A DNA stretch of 64,000 bases from Opisthorchis felineus (lineage: Eukaryota > Platyhelminthes > Trematoda > Opisthorchiida > Opisthorchiidae). The notes under the pieces are model-generated. The model saw only the letters and a list, made by a program, of their open reading frames with translations. It did not search any database and had not been told where the DNA came from. The stretch covers positions 388,635 to 452,634 of the forward strand of contig SJOL01006711.1 of assembly GCA_004794785.1 (NCBI GenBank), given 5' to 3'. Position numbers and translations under genes: made by a program. This document shows, piece after piece, positions 27,101 through 40,600 of the stretch; position 1 is the first letter of the stretch, and each line of letters starts with the position of its first letter.

Positions 27101-29691
27101 GAATTGATCGTTAATTTAGTTCATCGCTGCAAGTTTTGTGGACGCTGCTGCCTGAAATTGTTATCAAAATTATACTTTGTTGATAAGTCTTACGAAGCTG
27201 GAAGTGATTTCATCGTCTGAAGAACAAGAATTACCATTCACCACTGCATTTAGCTAAGAGCCGGCTTACCTGAAACATCATACCTCTGATACTGGAAGTT
27301 CTGCCCAAGAAAGAAAGCACATCATTGTCCTTTGAATTAGCCATGCTAAGACTTGTAAAAATTAGTTCTGTAGTAGAGGCGCGCTTCTGCGTCTGCTTTG
27401 AAAGTTCTGACCCATAAATTCTGAGGTATCTTAAATAGGACAGTCGAAGTGAAAAGCAGCGGTCTGACAGTTCTAAAATCACAGTACTTCAGCAAGTTCA
27501 ACCCATATGAAATTTGCTGCTCACGAAAGTTGCAAGACTGGGGTTATTAAGGAGTTACGGCTACCTTCTAACACAGAATTCTAGTCAACTATCCCTCGGG
27601 ACAATGGATTATTTCGTTCTTCACACACTCCCTTGTATTTTTGTTGGTGTTGTTGAAGATGCTTGATTTAACTCTGAGGGTGCTACGAGGGAACTGAAAA
27701 CGGCATATGGTTTCCGGTTGTCCTTTTGAACTCACCCAACGCAGGAAATGAAATCATGTTGTGTGAAAAAATTCCCTGAGTTCCTTAGTCTAAATTCATT
27801 GTCCTTTTAAATGTCACTTGACCTTTGATTAGATGCATATGCATGCATCACTTTTTATATTATTTGCAAAATTGCACGGTGGAGATCTGTTCGACTGAGA
27901 TTTCGTCATACAGCTAAATTGTGCCTACGCCAGACATCATGAAGGCTATATATTGATGTTTCATTAATAATAGGAATCATCAGCAGTGCGCACGTTATGA
28001 CTTTCCAGCGAGATTCTAACTCAGGACGTCTCCACAGCGGCTGAAGTCTATATCGTTCAACAACAAGCGGGTGATCATCAATTTGTCTAACTTCCTATAT
28101 CTTTCTTAAATATGAACCATTTACGCCTAAAGATGACATCTTGGTTGAAAAACTTCCGAATCCCCTGATAGCATCAAGAGGAATTTGGCCATTTGACATT
28201 CGTTGTCCTGTAATCTCAGGAAAAGCCTGTGGTGCCCATCGACTCAGCTAATTATGTCGTTAAAAACAGTACCTCAGATTCAGGTGATTTGTGTCACGAA
28301 ATTAACGAGCCACCTGCCTCTATAGTAATAAAGCGGGAACAGTGTTTTTTTTTGTAATCGCGTTTCACGACCTAGGTACTCGACCTAGGGACGGTAGACG
28401 ATCAGTAACTTTTTAAACGAGCAACGTTTCCAGTGGGATATATTTATCTGCATATTATGTTGGTGCCTGCAGGAGGCTCAAGTGGATACAAACTGCATCT
28501 CTTCCTTATAATATTTTTAAAATCAATGTGTTGTGTAAAGGCTGATTCACGATTCAGTTGAGACGCTTTCAAGATATGCAGGCAACTTTAGTGGAAAAGT
28601 TACTTATAAGGTCACGATTCGTGCTTCGTTCTTTTCGGCATTCCCAGGCCATTTTCTGTGGCAATAAGGACGTTCTAATCAGACTCTTCTGGCGTTCTCC
28701 TTCCTGCAACTCACGCAACAACAGAATCAGATTAATGAAAGTATCAAATTGGGCTGTTAGGGAGTTCAGAGGTGCGAAAAATGTGTTCTAGAAGTAAAGT
28801 ATTATTAATCCGAACTTACACTTTTAAAAGCAATCAATCAGTTTAATGTTCGTATTGTATAGAATTAGGACGTCTTTGCCCGTGGGATAGTTTAAAGTGA
28901 CACCCTAACAGCGTTTCATGAATTTGCCTTTGAATTTCGATGGCATATTTTATGATTCGGCTAAACCTTCCTGAGTTCACAGGGTTCCGAGTTAGATTGT
29001 TCCAGAGTAGTAAGCCAACTGAAGGGATAAATCCTTTATCAGGCTGTGGTATGTCAAGAGACAAATAAGCAAATTCGCAAGTTCAACCACCAACCGAAGC
29101 CTACTCGACGAAATTTAACTGCAGGAATAGCTATTTCAAAAGCTGAATAGTTCACGGCGCTTTTCTCATTCATTGTCCGTTGATTACTTCTCATGTTAGG
29201 AACAGACGACTTGGATGTGGTTCAAAGATCTTTTCTGTTTGAGTGTGGAACAGATAGGTTACTCGTGCCGGAGTGAGGAAATAAGTAAGTCTGTGCGATC
29301 ACACTGGTCAAAGTGCGTTAGTTCATTGTAAATGAACATTGCTCAAGTGTCGATTGGGAAGCGGCAGCCTTTATCATGCACCTAATATGGTTGAAGAATA
29401 ACAACCAACTAGTGACGCGGTTAAATGGATCATTTGTGCGCCCAGTAAATAGCTAACCTTTCTTTACTGACAGCAGCAATGAGCGTCGCCCATTTAGGAC
29501 TGCGAAGCACAAAGGACAAGCACATGTAAATCCCCAGTCAAAATGGTCAGCCAGATTAAATGTGGGTGGCCTGATTTCCGCAGTTCCACGAAAATGATGC
29601 GCATCACGTTTCTTCATTGTTCAAGCAATTTCTTTTAGTACTAATTTAGTAGCGAAATAGTTGCACGAGCACAGCCACGGGGAATCATCAT
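18102..29691. other. No recognisable gene
   Basis: AT-rich DNA with frames no longer than chance predicts. Overlapping plus and minus frames at 20411-20798 have no motif. One tandem array lies at 19229. Confidence 0.5.
19229..19273 (+). repeat. Short tandem array of AGAGGTGACT
   Basis: Three exact 10-bp units (19241-19270) follow a diverged one. Confidence 0.85.
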
Positions 29692-29795
29692 CAGCATCGA
29701 CAGCATGACATCAGTGTTCAACACTGATGCTCCCCTGCCGTACAACCGTGAGCCCGGCCATGGGAAATGTATCTAACCAAGTCCGTTCGCTTGGT
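29692..29795 (-). mobile_element. LINE 3' tail fragment with perfect hairpin
   Basis: On the minus strand the sequence runs through GGTTGTACGGCAG, then a 21-nt near-perfect palindrome (29709-29729, CATCAGTG...CACTGATG), then a GATGATGATG-type end. The same order occurs at 54.4 kb (minus) and, in degenerate form, at 57.13-57.18 kb (plus) directly after a LINE C-terminal coding region. That placement is why it is read as a LINE 3' UTR end. Confidence 0.6.
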
Positions 29796-32700
29796 TCAAA
29801 GGTTTCCATTCCTACTGTCAAATGATTCTGAGTGGAACATGAGAAAACTTTGACTGTGGGCGTGATGAGCAACCACTATCACGGGAAGAGCGTGCTCAGG
29901 TAATCGTCATATGTTGAACTGCCGTGTAGGCATCTTCGATCAAGTGTCATCACGGACGCTTTAAAACTAAAAACCACAGACGTAACAAACATATGATTGT
30001 TCTTGTAATTTTTCCAAGGGTAATGAAATCGCCTTGTCAGCCAACTATTGGCTGTACTCTTTGATGGTTCATTAGGTCATTAGGTGAATGAAGACAAGAC
30101 CGGACATCTGTGAGGTAAAACTCTCTTTGGTGAACCAAGATGACATTAATATATGATTCAAGTGAGGATGATTCACATAGGATGAATCTCCTTTAAAGAT
30201 AAATCGTCTGTCTTCTTTTTTGTATCAAACTAAAAAATCCACTTCGCCAAAACACTTCAAAATTCAGGTATGTTCAATTTGTCGTCAAATTACAAAATGG
30301 CAGTTGCATAATGAGTCATGGGAAGACGACAATGTTACTGGTGGGTCATAGTGATATCATTTCGAGAATGCCTCGTATATCGCCTTGAAATGAAAATGGG
30401 ATGACTTTTGCTAGCTTGTCTAAAGGACAACCTACACCATATGTTCATTCGAGTCTCCTGTGAGTTTGTTTCACGCTATTTTACTTTGCTGCATACACTG
30501 CGCCGGATGATTCCGCCTGAAAATTGATTGCTAATGTTCGGTGATTCTGTATTGCCTGATCGGGAGATGCTACGTTTTTCTATGGTGTGGTAATTTTATG
30601 CATGCTCAGCTCAACTACAGCTCAGAGTTTATGGTAGCAGATTTCTCCTATTTCTATGCTGTACATTACATGAATTGGATTTGCCCGCCAATAGTGGTCA
30701 GACCACTGAAGACCCGAGCATACTGACAGAAACACTCAAATTTTGTAACGAGCCAGGTGTGTTGCTGCATCCAAGTTGACGGTGTGGATGAATACCTGAG
30801 GAACTAAGATCGGCTGGTGGAACATTATACTCATCATAAACTAAACCTTCTGACCATTGGTAGCACCAAGCGTTAACTGTACCAATCGCCCCCAACAAAT
30901 CGAATCAGTCATGAAAGCATCTTCTATTTCTCCCAGTAAATTGTTGTCCACGATTCGGTGATTTTAAGAAGTAACATTATGGCTAGCCTCTGGATTGGAA
31001 CACAACAAGTGGAGCGACCGGATTCGTATCCAATTTCAAATGAACTTTGTTCAGTTCAGTAAAAAAACGACTTGCATTCAAACTAAAGACGTTTGCAATA
31101 GCTGCCAATTTAAAAATACATTAACTTCGGACATTACTACCCAAATATTTTATGATTCGTCGACCTACATGCTTGTTTTGGAACGAAGATTGCATACATC
31201 GAGTTGACCTTTGATTGAGCCTATGTCCAGGTCCAAGTCTGAGGCACTCCTTAGATGAAACAGATGAACAGGTCCTTATCTAACGAAAAAATATGTGGCA
31301 ATCGACTGTTGGCAAAATGCATGGTTGCCTTCTTTTCGGGTTACCAAAAAACAGTCGAAAAGTTGCGCTTCCGGTAGGCGAACCAAAAGCTACATATTTT
31401 GGAATCATCCGTTCAGGATTTGATGTGGTCCGAGCATGCAAGTGGCGTGTCGACTACCAGACACGGAAACACATGCCATTCCGTTTCACATATGACAATA
31501 AAATTCTGACTGCAAACCTTGCATCGCGTTCAGCTTACATGCATTGTTGAATTAAAAAAAAAACATCGCTTGGTTCCGAAAAACGAACATGAGGACTCAG
31601 AAATTCAAATGAGTAAGCGAGCCTTGAGGAGAAACAGGCTTTCATTTTTTCGGTTAATAATTCTAGTTTACAGCCTCAGTACAAATGTCTCCTCTGAAAA
31701 TGACTTGTCTTCTAAACTGGCTTCCAAATGATTGACAAAACTGGTTTGTTTCCTTAAATTTCGTAATGTATCTGAAGCTCACTTGGAAATAAAGAGAACT
31801 TTTTACTTAACTCCACCTCCTCCAAGTCAAAGGGCATCAATTGGACATATTCGTACTGAACACAGAACTCTACTAACTTACTTATCTAGCTCCTTCTGGC
31901 CGTTAGCCTGCGTGATATCGACACAAAAAATAGACAGCGTGCTACATGTTCGTCTTTCTGTCCACCTAATAAGAGAGCATCCTGTCAGTGGATACGTCTG
32001 CACATTCAGCACAGATTTGGTGGGTTGATGAGCGATTTTAAATTCAGTAGCCATTTTACCTATGAAGCGCAGTCATAGTTTTGCTGTTTCTTGGGCCCTC
32101 GGAAAATTTCCGGAAGCAGCTCTTTAAGCTTTCTCAGAATGATCACTGATGGTGTCACCTCGTTATAGTTTCGATCAATATGGCCATGCCGTTTGAATAT
32201 CTAACCCGCCTGTATGTTCATTTTTAACAGGTGGATTTTTTAGTCATCACAGTTGATACCCTTTGAAAGGTTGCTCGAAGAGACCATCGTTATAGTGCAT
32301 TCCGATTACTCATCTTTACGTAAAAAGGTAGCGACACTGCTATTCAGAAAATTGCGTTTCAGATCCTACCACAGATTCCTGAAATGCACGATGCTCACAA
32401 TTTAAGAAATTAAACAAATATACAGTGATTCTCGGGTCGCAGCACAGGTTGAATGCAATCGCTTGAAAGCAGCGACACTGAAACTCTGGAAAACTTTCCA
32501 CAATCACCCGTTCGTCGAATCGGCCTAATCAGTACTGCGTTTTATCATTAAACTTAACTTCGATATATCAGGCATTCTACTGAAAAGAATGCCAAGTGAT
32601 TAAAGCACAAAAATAAGATCTAACCCTCGTCTGGTCTCAAAGAAGTGGTTGTTGTGCAGCTTAAATGTATTTTTGAAGTTTGGCTAATGCCTCATTTGCA

Positions 32701-33589
32701 CCGAAACAACAAGCATCAGTCCGAAAGATAATTCTGTAAATAAAAGACAAATATAAACCTCCTATACCAATCGCCTCTAGCGGGTACGAAGTGTTAGTTT
32801 TTCTTTTGTGAAATTAAACTTAATTTGCGTAGATTTTTCCTCTCCTAAGTTGCTCGAGACACATTCTACCATAAAGATTACACATGTTTTGACCGCCTCA
32901 AAATCTGCATGCATTTCTGTGACACACCATGTATGATTCCACGGTTTGGGCAAACTAAATGATTTTCGGGTTTAGTTGTCTCAATTTTCCTTCCATTTGT
33001 GAGACCCACGGTGCCATGTCAATAAACATGGCCGCTGCTTTCACAAATTTGCCTTCAACTGTATTGGTAATGCACAACGGTTTGACAAAGCTCTGCATCA
33101 AATCGCATATTTTGACCTCTCCTTATACAATAGTGCAACTGAAACGATTCGTTTTGCGTTCACATCTGTTTAAACGTGTTTCTACATTTGTCATTTATGG
33201 ATGGTTGAATGAACGTTACCCTCGTTAGCCATCAGTAAATTTGGATTTGCGCCATGAAAGGCTTTTGTAGTTGACTTCAGTTGCTCACGTTCCACTTCAC
33301 TACAGAAACGTTATCACAGTTCTAGTATTTCAGATAGGTTTGCCTCTCAATATTTCATATTCACCCTTCCGTACATGCAGTTCAAAATCCCTAATTAAAA
33401 TGTTACAATATTAGCCACTTTTCACGGACCAGTTTCGAAGATACATCCCTCTTTACAGGTATGTTTTTCCGGACAAATGATTCCTAACTTATGCGCCTTT
33501 AGCTCATGAACGCGAACACTGATATGCAACAGGGTTCGAGATAGATCTAATGATTCATTGACATATTATCAGGTTAATCGATCAACAGA
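29796..33589. other. No recognisable gene
   Basis: Short open frames without domain motifs and no repeats of note. Confidence 0.5.
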
Positions 33590-33660
33590 CTAATCGGATG
33601 ACTGAGTGGGTGACTAGCTGATTTTCGTCTGACTAACTGATTGTTTGATTGAGTAGAAAT
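33590..33660 (+). repeat. Degenerate GACT/GATT-rich tract
   Basis: Interrupted units such as gactaatc, gactgagt, gactagctg and gactaactg lie directly beside the SINE tail at 33672. Confidence 0.5.
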
Positions 33661-33671
33661 AATAAGTAATA

Positions 33672-33842
33672 AACCTTCAACTGTAACGGCTTTTCGGCAC
33701 CTCGTCTCCATGCCATCGAAAGGAAGCGCGAGGGCTGATACACTGCTGGATGGCCGCAGCCTAGACGGAAGCAGTCGAATGCTAGGGTCGGGTTCGAATC
33801 ACGGACCTTCCGGTCAGCACCCTAACTACTGAGCCATCTCAA
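33672..33842 (-). mobile_element. tRNA-derived SINE (family A)
   Basis: On the minus strand it has a tRNA-like head with box A (GGCTCAGTAG type) and box B (GATTCGAACCC, from 33788-33798), then the family body with CCTCG-type segments and an AT-rich end. It is the same family as the copies at 43.2, 50.4 and 55.3 kb. Confidence 0.8.
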
Positions 33843-33852
33843 ACTCAATGAC

Positions 33853-33897
33853 AAATAATAATCGTTCAGCTGTAAAGCCATTTTGGTGCCCAGCCCT
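33853..33897 (-). mobile_element. Truncated SINE family A tail in tandem with the copy below
   Basis: The stretch aataataatcgttcagctg followed by a gtgcc..agccctc remnant is the 3' end of family A in the same orientation, with an internal deletion. It abuts the head of the SINE at 33842. Confidence 0.6.
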
Positions 33898-34651
33898 CAT
33901 TGATTGATTACCTGACAGATTGATAAGGCCTTTTAAAGTTGCTTCAGGGAACATTACTGAACAAACCAAGCCATGATGCATCCTGTAAGCTTTATTGGAA
34001 TAAAAGAATCTCAGGGGATGTCAGGCGAGCAACATGATCAGAGAATGGTCCGCATTCCGTTCTGAAGGTGAATGTCTCCTTAGTGTTTCTGGGCCAGAAA
34101 ATAACGCTCACGAAACCTGCAGAACGAGATGTGATGGACTAAGCAATCGTCACACCCGATGCCCTGTCAGGCGAACGCTTAGTGACTCCGTCACTTTGTA
34201 AACCTGGTGAGTAATTGGCTTCCCTAAGTAGTGATCAACTGTCGGATGAAAACATTCTTGGTTGTTCCCTTTAAGAATTTTCGGCCCACACTTACCTGCT
34301 AAAATAACTCCACATAGAACAGGCGAATTTGTTTGTCTCATCCAGGATTGTCCCTCCGGCCAAGGGTAACTGTAGTTCGTACACTGTTCCCCATCCTAGT
34401 GAATTCAGAAGGTCTTCGCAGGCTGAGGACCGTCGCCTATAAGTCTGAAATCGTTTGTTTCGGTGTTACAGTCCGAAATGTCTGTATGTATCTTGTCAAA
34501 ACACAGTTCAGGCAACTGACTGTGTACAAAATGATGGTACTGTTAGACAACCAGGCTACGGGTGGGGAAAGTAAGATGTGTTTTAGCCTATATCGGTGCA
34601 GGATGACTACAATGTACATCAGATACCGATGGCCAGTTCTTGCTTATCTAA

Positions 34652-34662
34652 CCCCCCCCCCC
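34652..34662 (+). repeat. C11 homopolymer
   Basis: Eleven consecutive C. Confidence 0.85.
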
Positions 34663-37600
34663 TGGAAAACTAATTTGATATGATTCTGAACAATGCAAAG
34701 TGAACAGCTGCAGTATTATTTGGAGCTGCTGGATAGAACTCTCAGAATTCAGCGTCAACGTTACAAGTGCACATCTTTCGTGGAGCACAGAGAAGATATT
34801 CCCATATAAAATAGACCAAACTATAGAAGAAGACAAACCAAGAATATCTCAAGATGCAAACTTCATTTATGTGTGAAGATAGTTTGCCATCGCGGTGGCA
34901 ACTGAACGAGTCAGTTACCACAAACTGCCTAAAAAACACTCTTCGAACCGGGCTGTTGGTATCTTGCAATGCTCTCACTTTTACAGCGACGGCGAGCACG
35001 AATGTTCACTTCCGTTAAATTCAAATAGGATTGGTTTGCCCCACAAACTAGCCAATTCATTAATCGGCGGGAATACAGCTGTGTTCCGTCTGCAAAGCCA
35101 AAGAAGTCTGGAGTTTACCCATTTTTGGCTCATGCAGAAACACACACAGACACACAATAAACACTTGAAATCAGTCAGCAACAAATTGACAGCCCCAAGT
35201 GTTGGTACTCCATACCGAACAAGAAATGCTTCGAAGAAAAAAGACGTACTATCATCCACAAAGCACGTCCACCGTGATTCATCGGTTTTAGGTACTCTTT
35301 ATATATTTGTTTCCCCCCGGCACTTCCACAGGACATGATTCATCCTGTCGACATACTGTAACAAACCTCCAATGAAGAAAAAAACAGTGAAAATGATCGG
35401 TTCGCTTGAAGTTAGTGGATTGTACAGTTTATAGACAAAATAAGAAAATCGTTGCGTCGAAGAACACGAGGGTAAAAAGGATGGATGAATGTTTCTATGG
35501 CAAGTAGAGGTGACACGGACATCGTCACAAAGAGAATAACGTGAATGACATGACATACAGTATTTCAGATGGAATCGATAAAAAAAATCGCTGGTCATAC
35601 TCTGTCCCCATATATTTAGCAAAAAACATGTAGCAGTTTCAACCTGCTCCCATTCAGTAGACTGTTCCTTCGTACGCACAACATGATAAATCGGCGCTTA
35701 TTCTAAATCCACCCAGGCTTGTGTGAATTTAATTCAAGTGGACTGTTCGCTTTGAATAACTAAGTGAATAATAGTCGAAATATACAAGTGCTTCATACGT
35801 AAACAACAGATATAGTTTCACATGACATGGTAATAGTGATAACCGAAAACAAGCCATTAGTGGGCGGTACATTTAAGCCGTCCGATAATTCAGAGTTACC
35901 CCATTCGTGACAGTCGTAAATAAATTAGCCGGCGTCACCTAGAAATGTCAATTACTGAACGGCGTGTATATCAATTGCTATTATCATTCGCGGCACTCAC
36001 AAATTTCTGTGATAATATTGGTGTCACAAACTTAGGACTCTACTAAAGGTATCTTGGTCGCCATGACCTGCTTTCTGAAGAATGCATGATCGTATTCAGC
36101 AACAAGATAGATGCTTAGAATATACGTTTCCAAGAACGCACAAAATTTTCTCCCCAATGAACCGATATAACGTTTTCAGTGTTTCAGTTATTCTGCGTTA
36201 ATTTAAGTAATTTAAAATCGTTTTCTCATTTGTAGCTATCGGACGGTCGGTCTGTGGTGAGCAGTCTCAGGCAAGTAAGGACCAATTCTTATTAGATTTT
36301 AGGCTTTTCCTCGGTTGGTGATGAAAAGTTTGTTAACCAAACGTCTACATTTATGCTTCTTCAAATTATCGTCTTTAGACCCATCGGAGCTTTCACTACT
36401 TCTTATGTTTATGACGGCGATAACGGACTTCACGCAGGTGGCTTTGGTTTCAATGTTTGTTTGCTTTTGTGGATTGGTAAAAAGGCGGCAGCTAGCATCA
36501 TATTTTCATGCTGGAATTTTACTATTTAGCATCCGATTGCCCGAGCAATACTGTAATGCGTGCAATGCGCCGCCATTCTCTCTGAACAGATGATCAGAAA
36601 TGCCGAGAAACCGACTCATTTGTTTTGATCTTTACCTAAGTAGTCAATCAAGTGAAACGTACACCATGCATACAATTATAAAAGGAATTCACTTGTTTAA
36701 AAGCTCATTCACTGGCTGGAGAACCTATCAATCAATTCTAGAGTGGGTTACATAGGCTCAAGCGCACTTATCGGTGAGTAGAAAATGATCCATTTGCATG
36801 CACGAAGAAAAATCACTGCATGAATAAGTTGCCGCCAATTTTCTCGGCATAATGCTTGCCCCTAAAATGTCCATGGTAGTGCATCTTTATGAATACACAA
36901 CATTAGTTGGTGGTTGATAGATATACGTAGCTGATGTTAGGTTTTGATAGTGCGGTTGTGTTTGATAAGAGAGATATTATCAAGATATTGTGGATAATAA
37001 CAATTCTTCCAAACGTATGGCAAACGAATTATAAATGGACCCGATTTTTAGTACCTTTTTTAGCAAGCATTTCAAAGCGAAAAGTTGGACTGATATAACC
37101 TCTAGATTTTATTAACTTTATATGGAATAACGACGTTTTCGTTATCCCAAACTGAAATGATGGAAATCAGAAATGAATGTTTTGATGGTAACTGAAAATG
37201 CCATGCCGTGTTATCGAGTGACGCACCTTGAAATTCATTAAACACCCAAGGGCTTATCTATGGACTTCATTGTACAAACCTCATCCCCGAAAAAGAACAT
37301 TCACCCAGAACGGCCCTTGACCTTCATCGTCGGCAGTACCCGTCAGGAAATAAACTTTATCAAACTAAGCGAGCGAAACTGGCGGGCATAACTAATTCCC
37401 AAACAAGCAGAAGTACTGAGGCTATCGATAGAATAACGTGTTCTTTAGAGGCTCTTTGACCATAGAGCACCATCCCGGTAAACACCGGTTTTAACATCAT
37501 CGTCTAACATCACAATACTAAATGGCAGAAATTATCACTACGCAGAAAAGGTTTTCGTCTGATTTGAGGCTACTTGACGGCTTCCCAGTAAATCTGGTGA

Positions 37601-40600
37601 CCTAAACAAGCATCACTGTCGAATTTCTGAATGTCCACTGATTACACCGGAGCAGTTATGTTTCGTTGAAATGCATTGGCTTATGTCCCCTATGGTTCAC
37701 CCTTTATATGAACGAATCTATAAATCAAGTATCATAAACTTTAAAAATTCGTACACTCACGCTTACAAATTCCCGAACCCAAACCATGTTGTGTGGTGAC
37801 AAATGATTTGTGGTGCAACTTTAGTAAAGTGAAGTTTGTTTTTCCTATTCGCCTGGGTCATTTAATCCATATTTCCACCTTGATCGCATAGGTGAACAAA
37901 TAACCTGCTAGCTTATACCTGATTATACGATAGTATGCAAGTTTCTTAAATCTGTCGGTTCTCTGTTCATCAGGCCTACTTCGAATATGAAGTGCCTATA
38001 CGCTATGATGTTTTGATTAGTCACGCTAAGGACGTATCCGTATTTATTACTCATGCTCATGCTAGGGCAGCTCTGACACGTATGCAGAAGTTCCGAAAGG
38101 ATTATCGTTACATGCAGCCTAGAGGTAACATGAGTTGTACATTTCCCGTACTTGCTTGCGATCCCTGACTCTGACCAGCATACTTCTACAGATTCCCCAA
38201 TAGAAGATACGTTCGGGATTAGAAAAGCTCTCTTTTTACATCAACCCATTTCTTAGTTTGATCGCACTGTAGACTGTGATCTGATTACATGGACATTCCT
38301 CCCTTCTGACCAAGACTTAATTTCTATAGAAATGCTGTATTACAACATTTTTTGTCCCCGGCAATTTAGTTGGCATTTCTAGTTTCACTACCTAATGATA
38401 CCTCATATAATTTCAGCGTGAAGAAACCATTTATGTGAATGCCGATCTATTTTTCATGTTTATAGTATGGTCGATTTAGATGCCTCTAGCCTCCGGTTAA
38501 TACAACCGAGACAACCCAGACAAGACATGTCGAACTGTGTTGTACGCAACATTAGCTATTCTTGATCCGTCTGGACAGTGTATGTGTTAGCAGACGTTCA
38601 AAACAGGGTTGCAACCTTTTTAACATGCAACCTCAGGCGTGCGTCAAATTGCGCAAAACGATGGGAGTGACGCTGTATATTAACTTGTGGCTCCTAGTTG
38701 CACGCTTCTCTTTGTTTGAGTGTGCGCTGCATGCGCTAATTCTAGGCTACCAAACGGTTCGTAACCAGCTACATCCATGTGGTTGGGGGAATCGATTTGT
38801 GTGCACCACAACCAACACTTCGTTCCATTGGCTGGGTGCATCCTATTCCATTGATCGTCCGTCTAACCAAATGCGTTGACCGAATGTATGCACGATTCAT
38901 TGAATAGCGCAGCGTGCTAGCGGAGTTTGGCACCGGAGTGGACACGCAGCAAATGTCATGGACAAAAAACTAATTATATTACCAGGCGATGGGTAGTTAA
39001 CGGCTCTCAATGGAGTGTCTATTATTTGGTCCGGTGATGTAGGCCTCATATGAACAAATTGCGATTGAGTAGATAGACTATATTGGTCGCTTTGGCCTCC
39101 TGGTTAAGCCAGTTCCTGTAAATTTGAGTTTTTTTCTTTGCCAGACAAATCTCTCGTTTCTCCCGCTTTCAATCGATTGTGGCAAAAATTAGACTGAAAA
39201 TCCATCTCAATAATGTGAAAAAATTTCTGATTTTGGCCCGACTGGACCTTCTACCATGCTCTACAGTACTACTTAGCGATGGATTAATGCAGCCCAAATA
39301 ACTACGGTGGTTAAACTCGTGAACCGGGACGATTAAGTTTATGACGGTAAAATTAACACTGATGGAACGTGACCAGAAACCATTCCAATCGTGGCAAACG
39401 ATTTTGAAGCAGTAGTGGGTTGCAAGTTGAGGTTTCAATTTGTTGGTACATCTTCGACATAATAAGGCTTCTAATGAATCACACCAGGGGCACTTATTAA
39501 GTCATCCAATCGCTTGGTCCTTGCATGATTTTTTACGGGAACCTCGTTGCCAAACCGCACGGATGCTTAGTACGTATAAGCTGCTAAAAAACCAAACCAT
39601 CTACCGTTGTATCTGGACATTCAGAAATTTCTCCCGGTCATTTTCACCTGAAATACAGCACATAGGGTCCGAAACAAACTCACAAAGACAAGAGACACAC
39701 TGTTCGTTAAAACAGATACGCCATCCCTTTTAAGTGGACATGGAACCAGAATACCACAAAGGTAGTATCATTCAAATGAATTCCGGTTCATTTGAGGGAA
39801 CTTTGCGACAAAATGGAGATTAACTAACAGCATCAGGAGCTTCTAAGGTTGTCTCAATGACCTTCTTCGGCTTGTTGTTTCCAACCAAAGGGCCCTCACA
39901 GATTCCGAAATCTGAGTAAACGCTTTGAATCTGCAATTGTAGAACAATGGTCTGGGGCCAGGAGTAGACGAAGGCAATTTTAAAATAGAACCGATACCGT
40001 AAAATCCGCTGATATGCTTGGTGTTCAGTCGCTCCATCACACTTTTCCAAACTTCATCAACTGTTTTTACCAACAAATACATCCACCCAAAAGTTATTTA
40101 GTTTGGTAGCAGAAGGTGATCTTACAATCTTGTTGCGTGTCTACCCCAAAAACCGACTAATCCTGTACCCCTTCCTTGGCCTGAGGAAACTGTGTAAAAG
40201 TTAAACAATGCATGACAATTGATCCGCAAAGCAAACTTTTCTGAAACAACTGGACGACTTTGACATCGTAGAGGGGGCCAACGAATTCAAATTGATTTGG
40301 TTTCATGGTTTTCTGGAATTCTGAGCAAGATTCACTGACTGACTGCATAAACACGCCCTACCAAGATAACTGGCGTTAGTTCAGACTAAAAGCAAGAGTG
40401 GAAGACAGATCATGACCTGCTTTGCTACAGGTTGTTATATTGGTTTTCGCAAGGAATATTAAGCAATCCGCACCTCTAGTCTCAATTACATCTCTTACTT
40501 ATAACTGTGCTGTAAGTGCCTGATACTCACTCAGAATAAGTGCAGAGTACTCCGAGGTATTTTCCCAATAGATTACAATGAATATGGGCTATATGCCATT

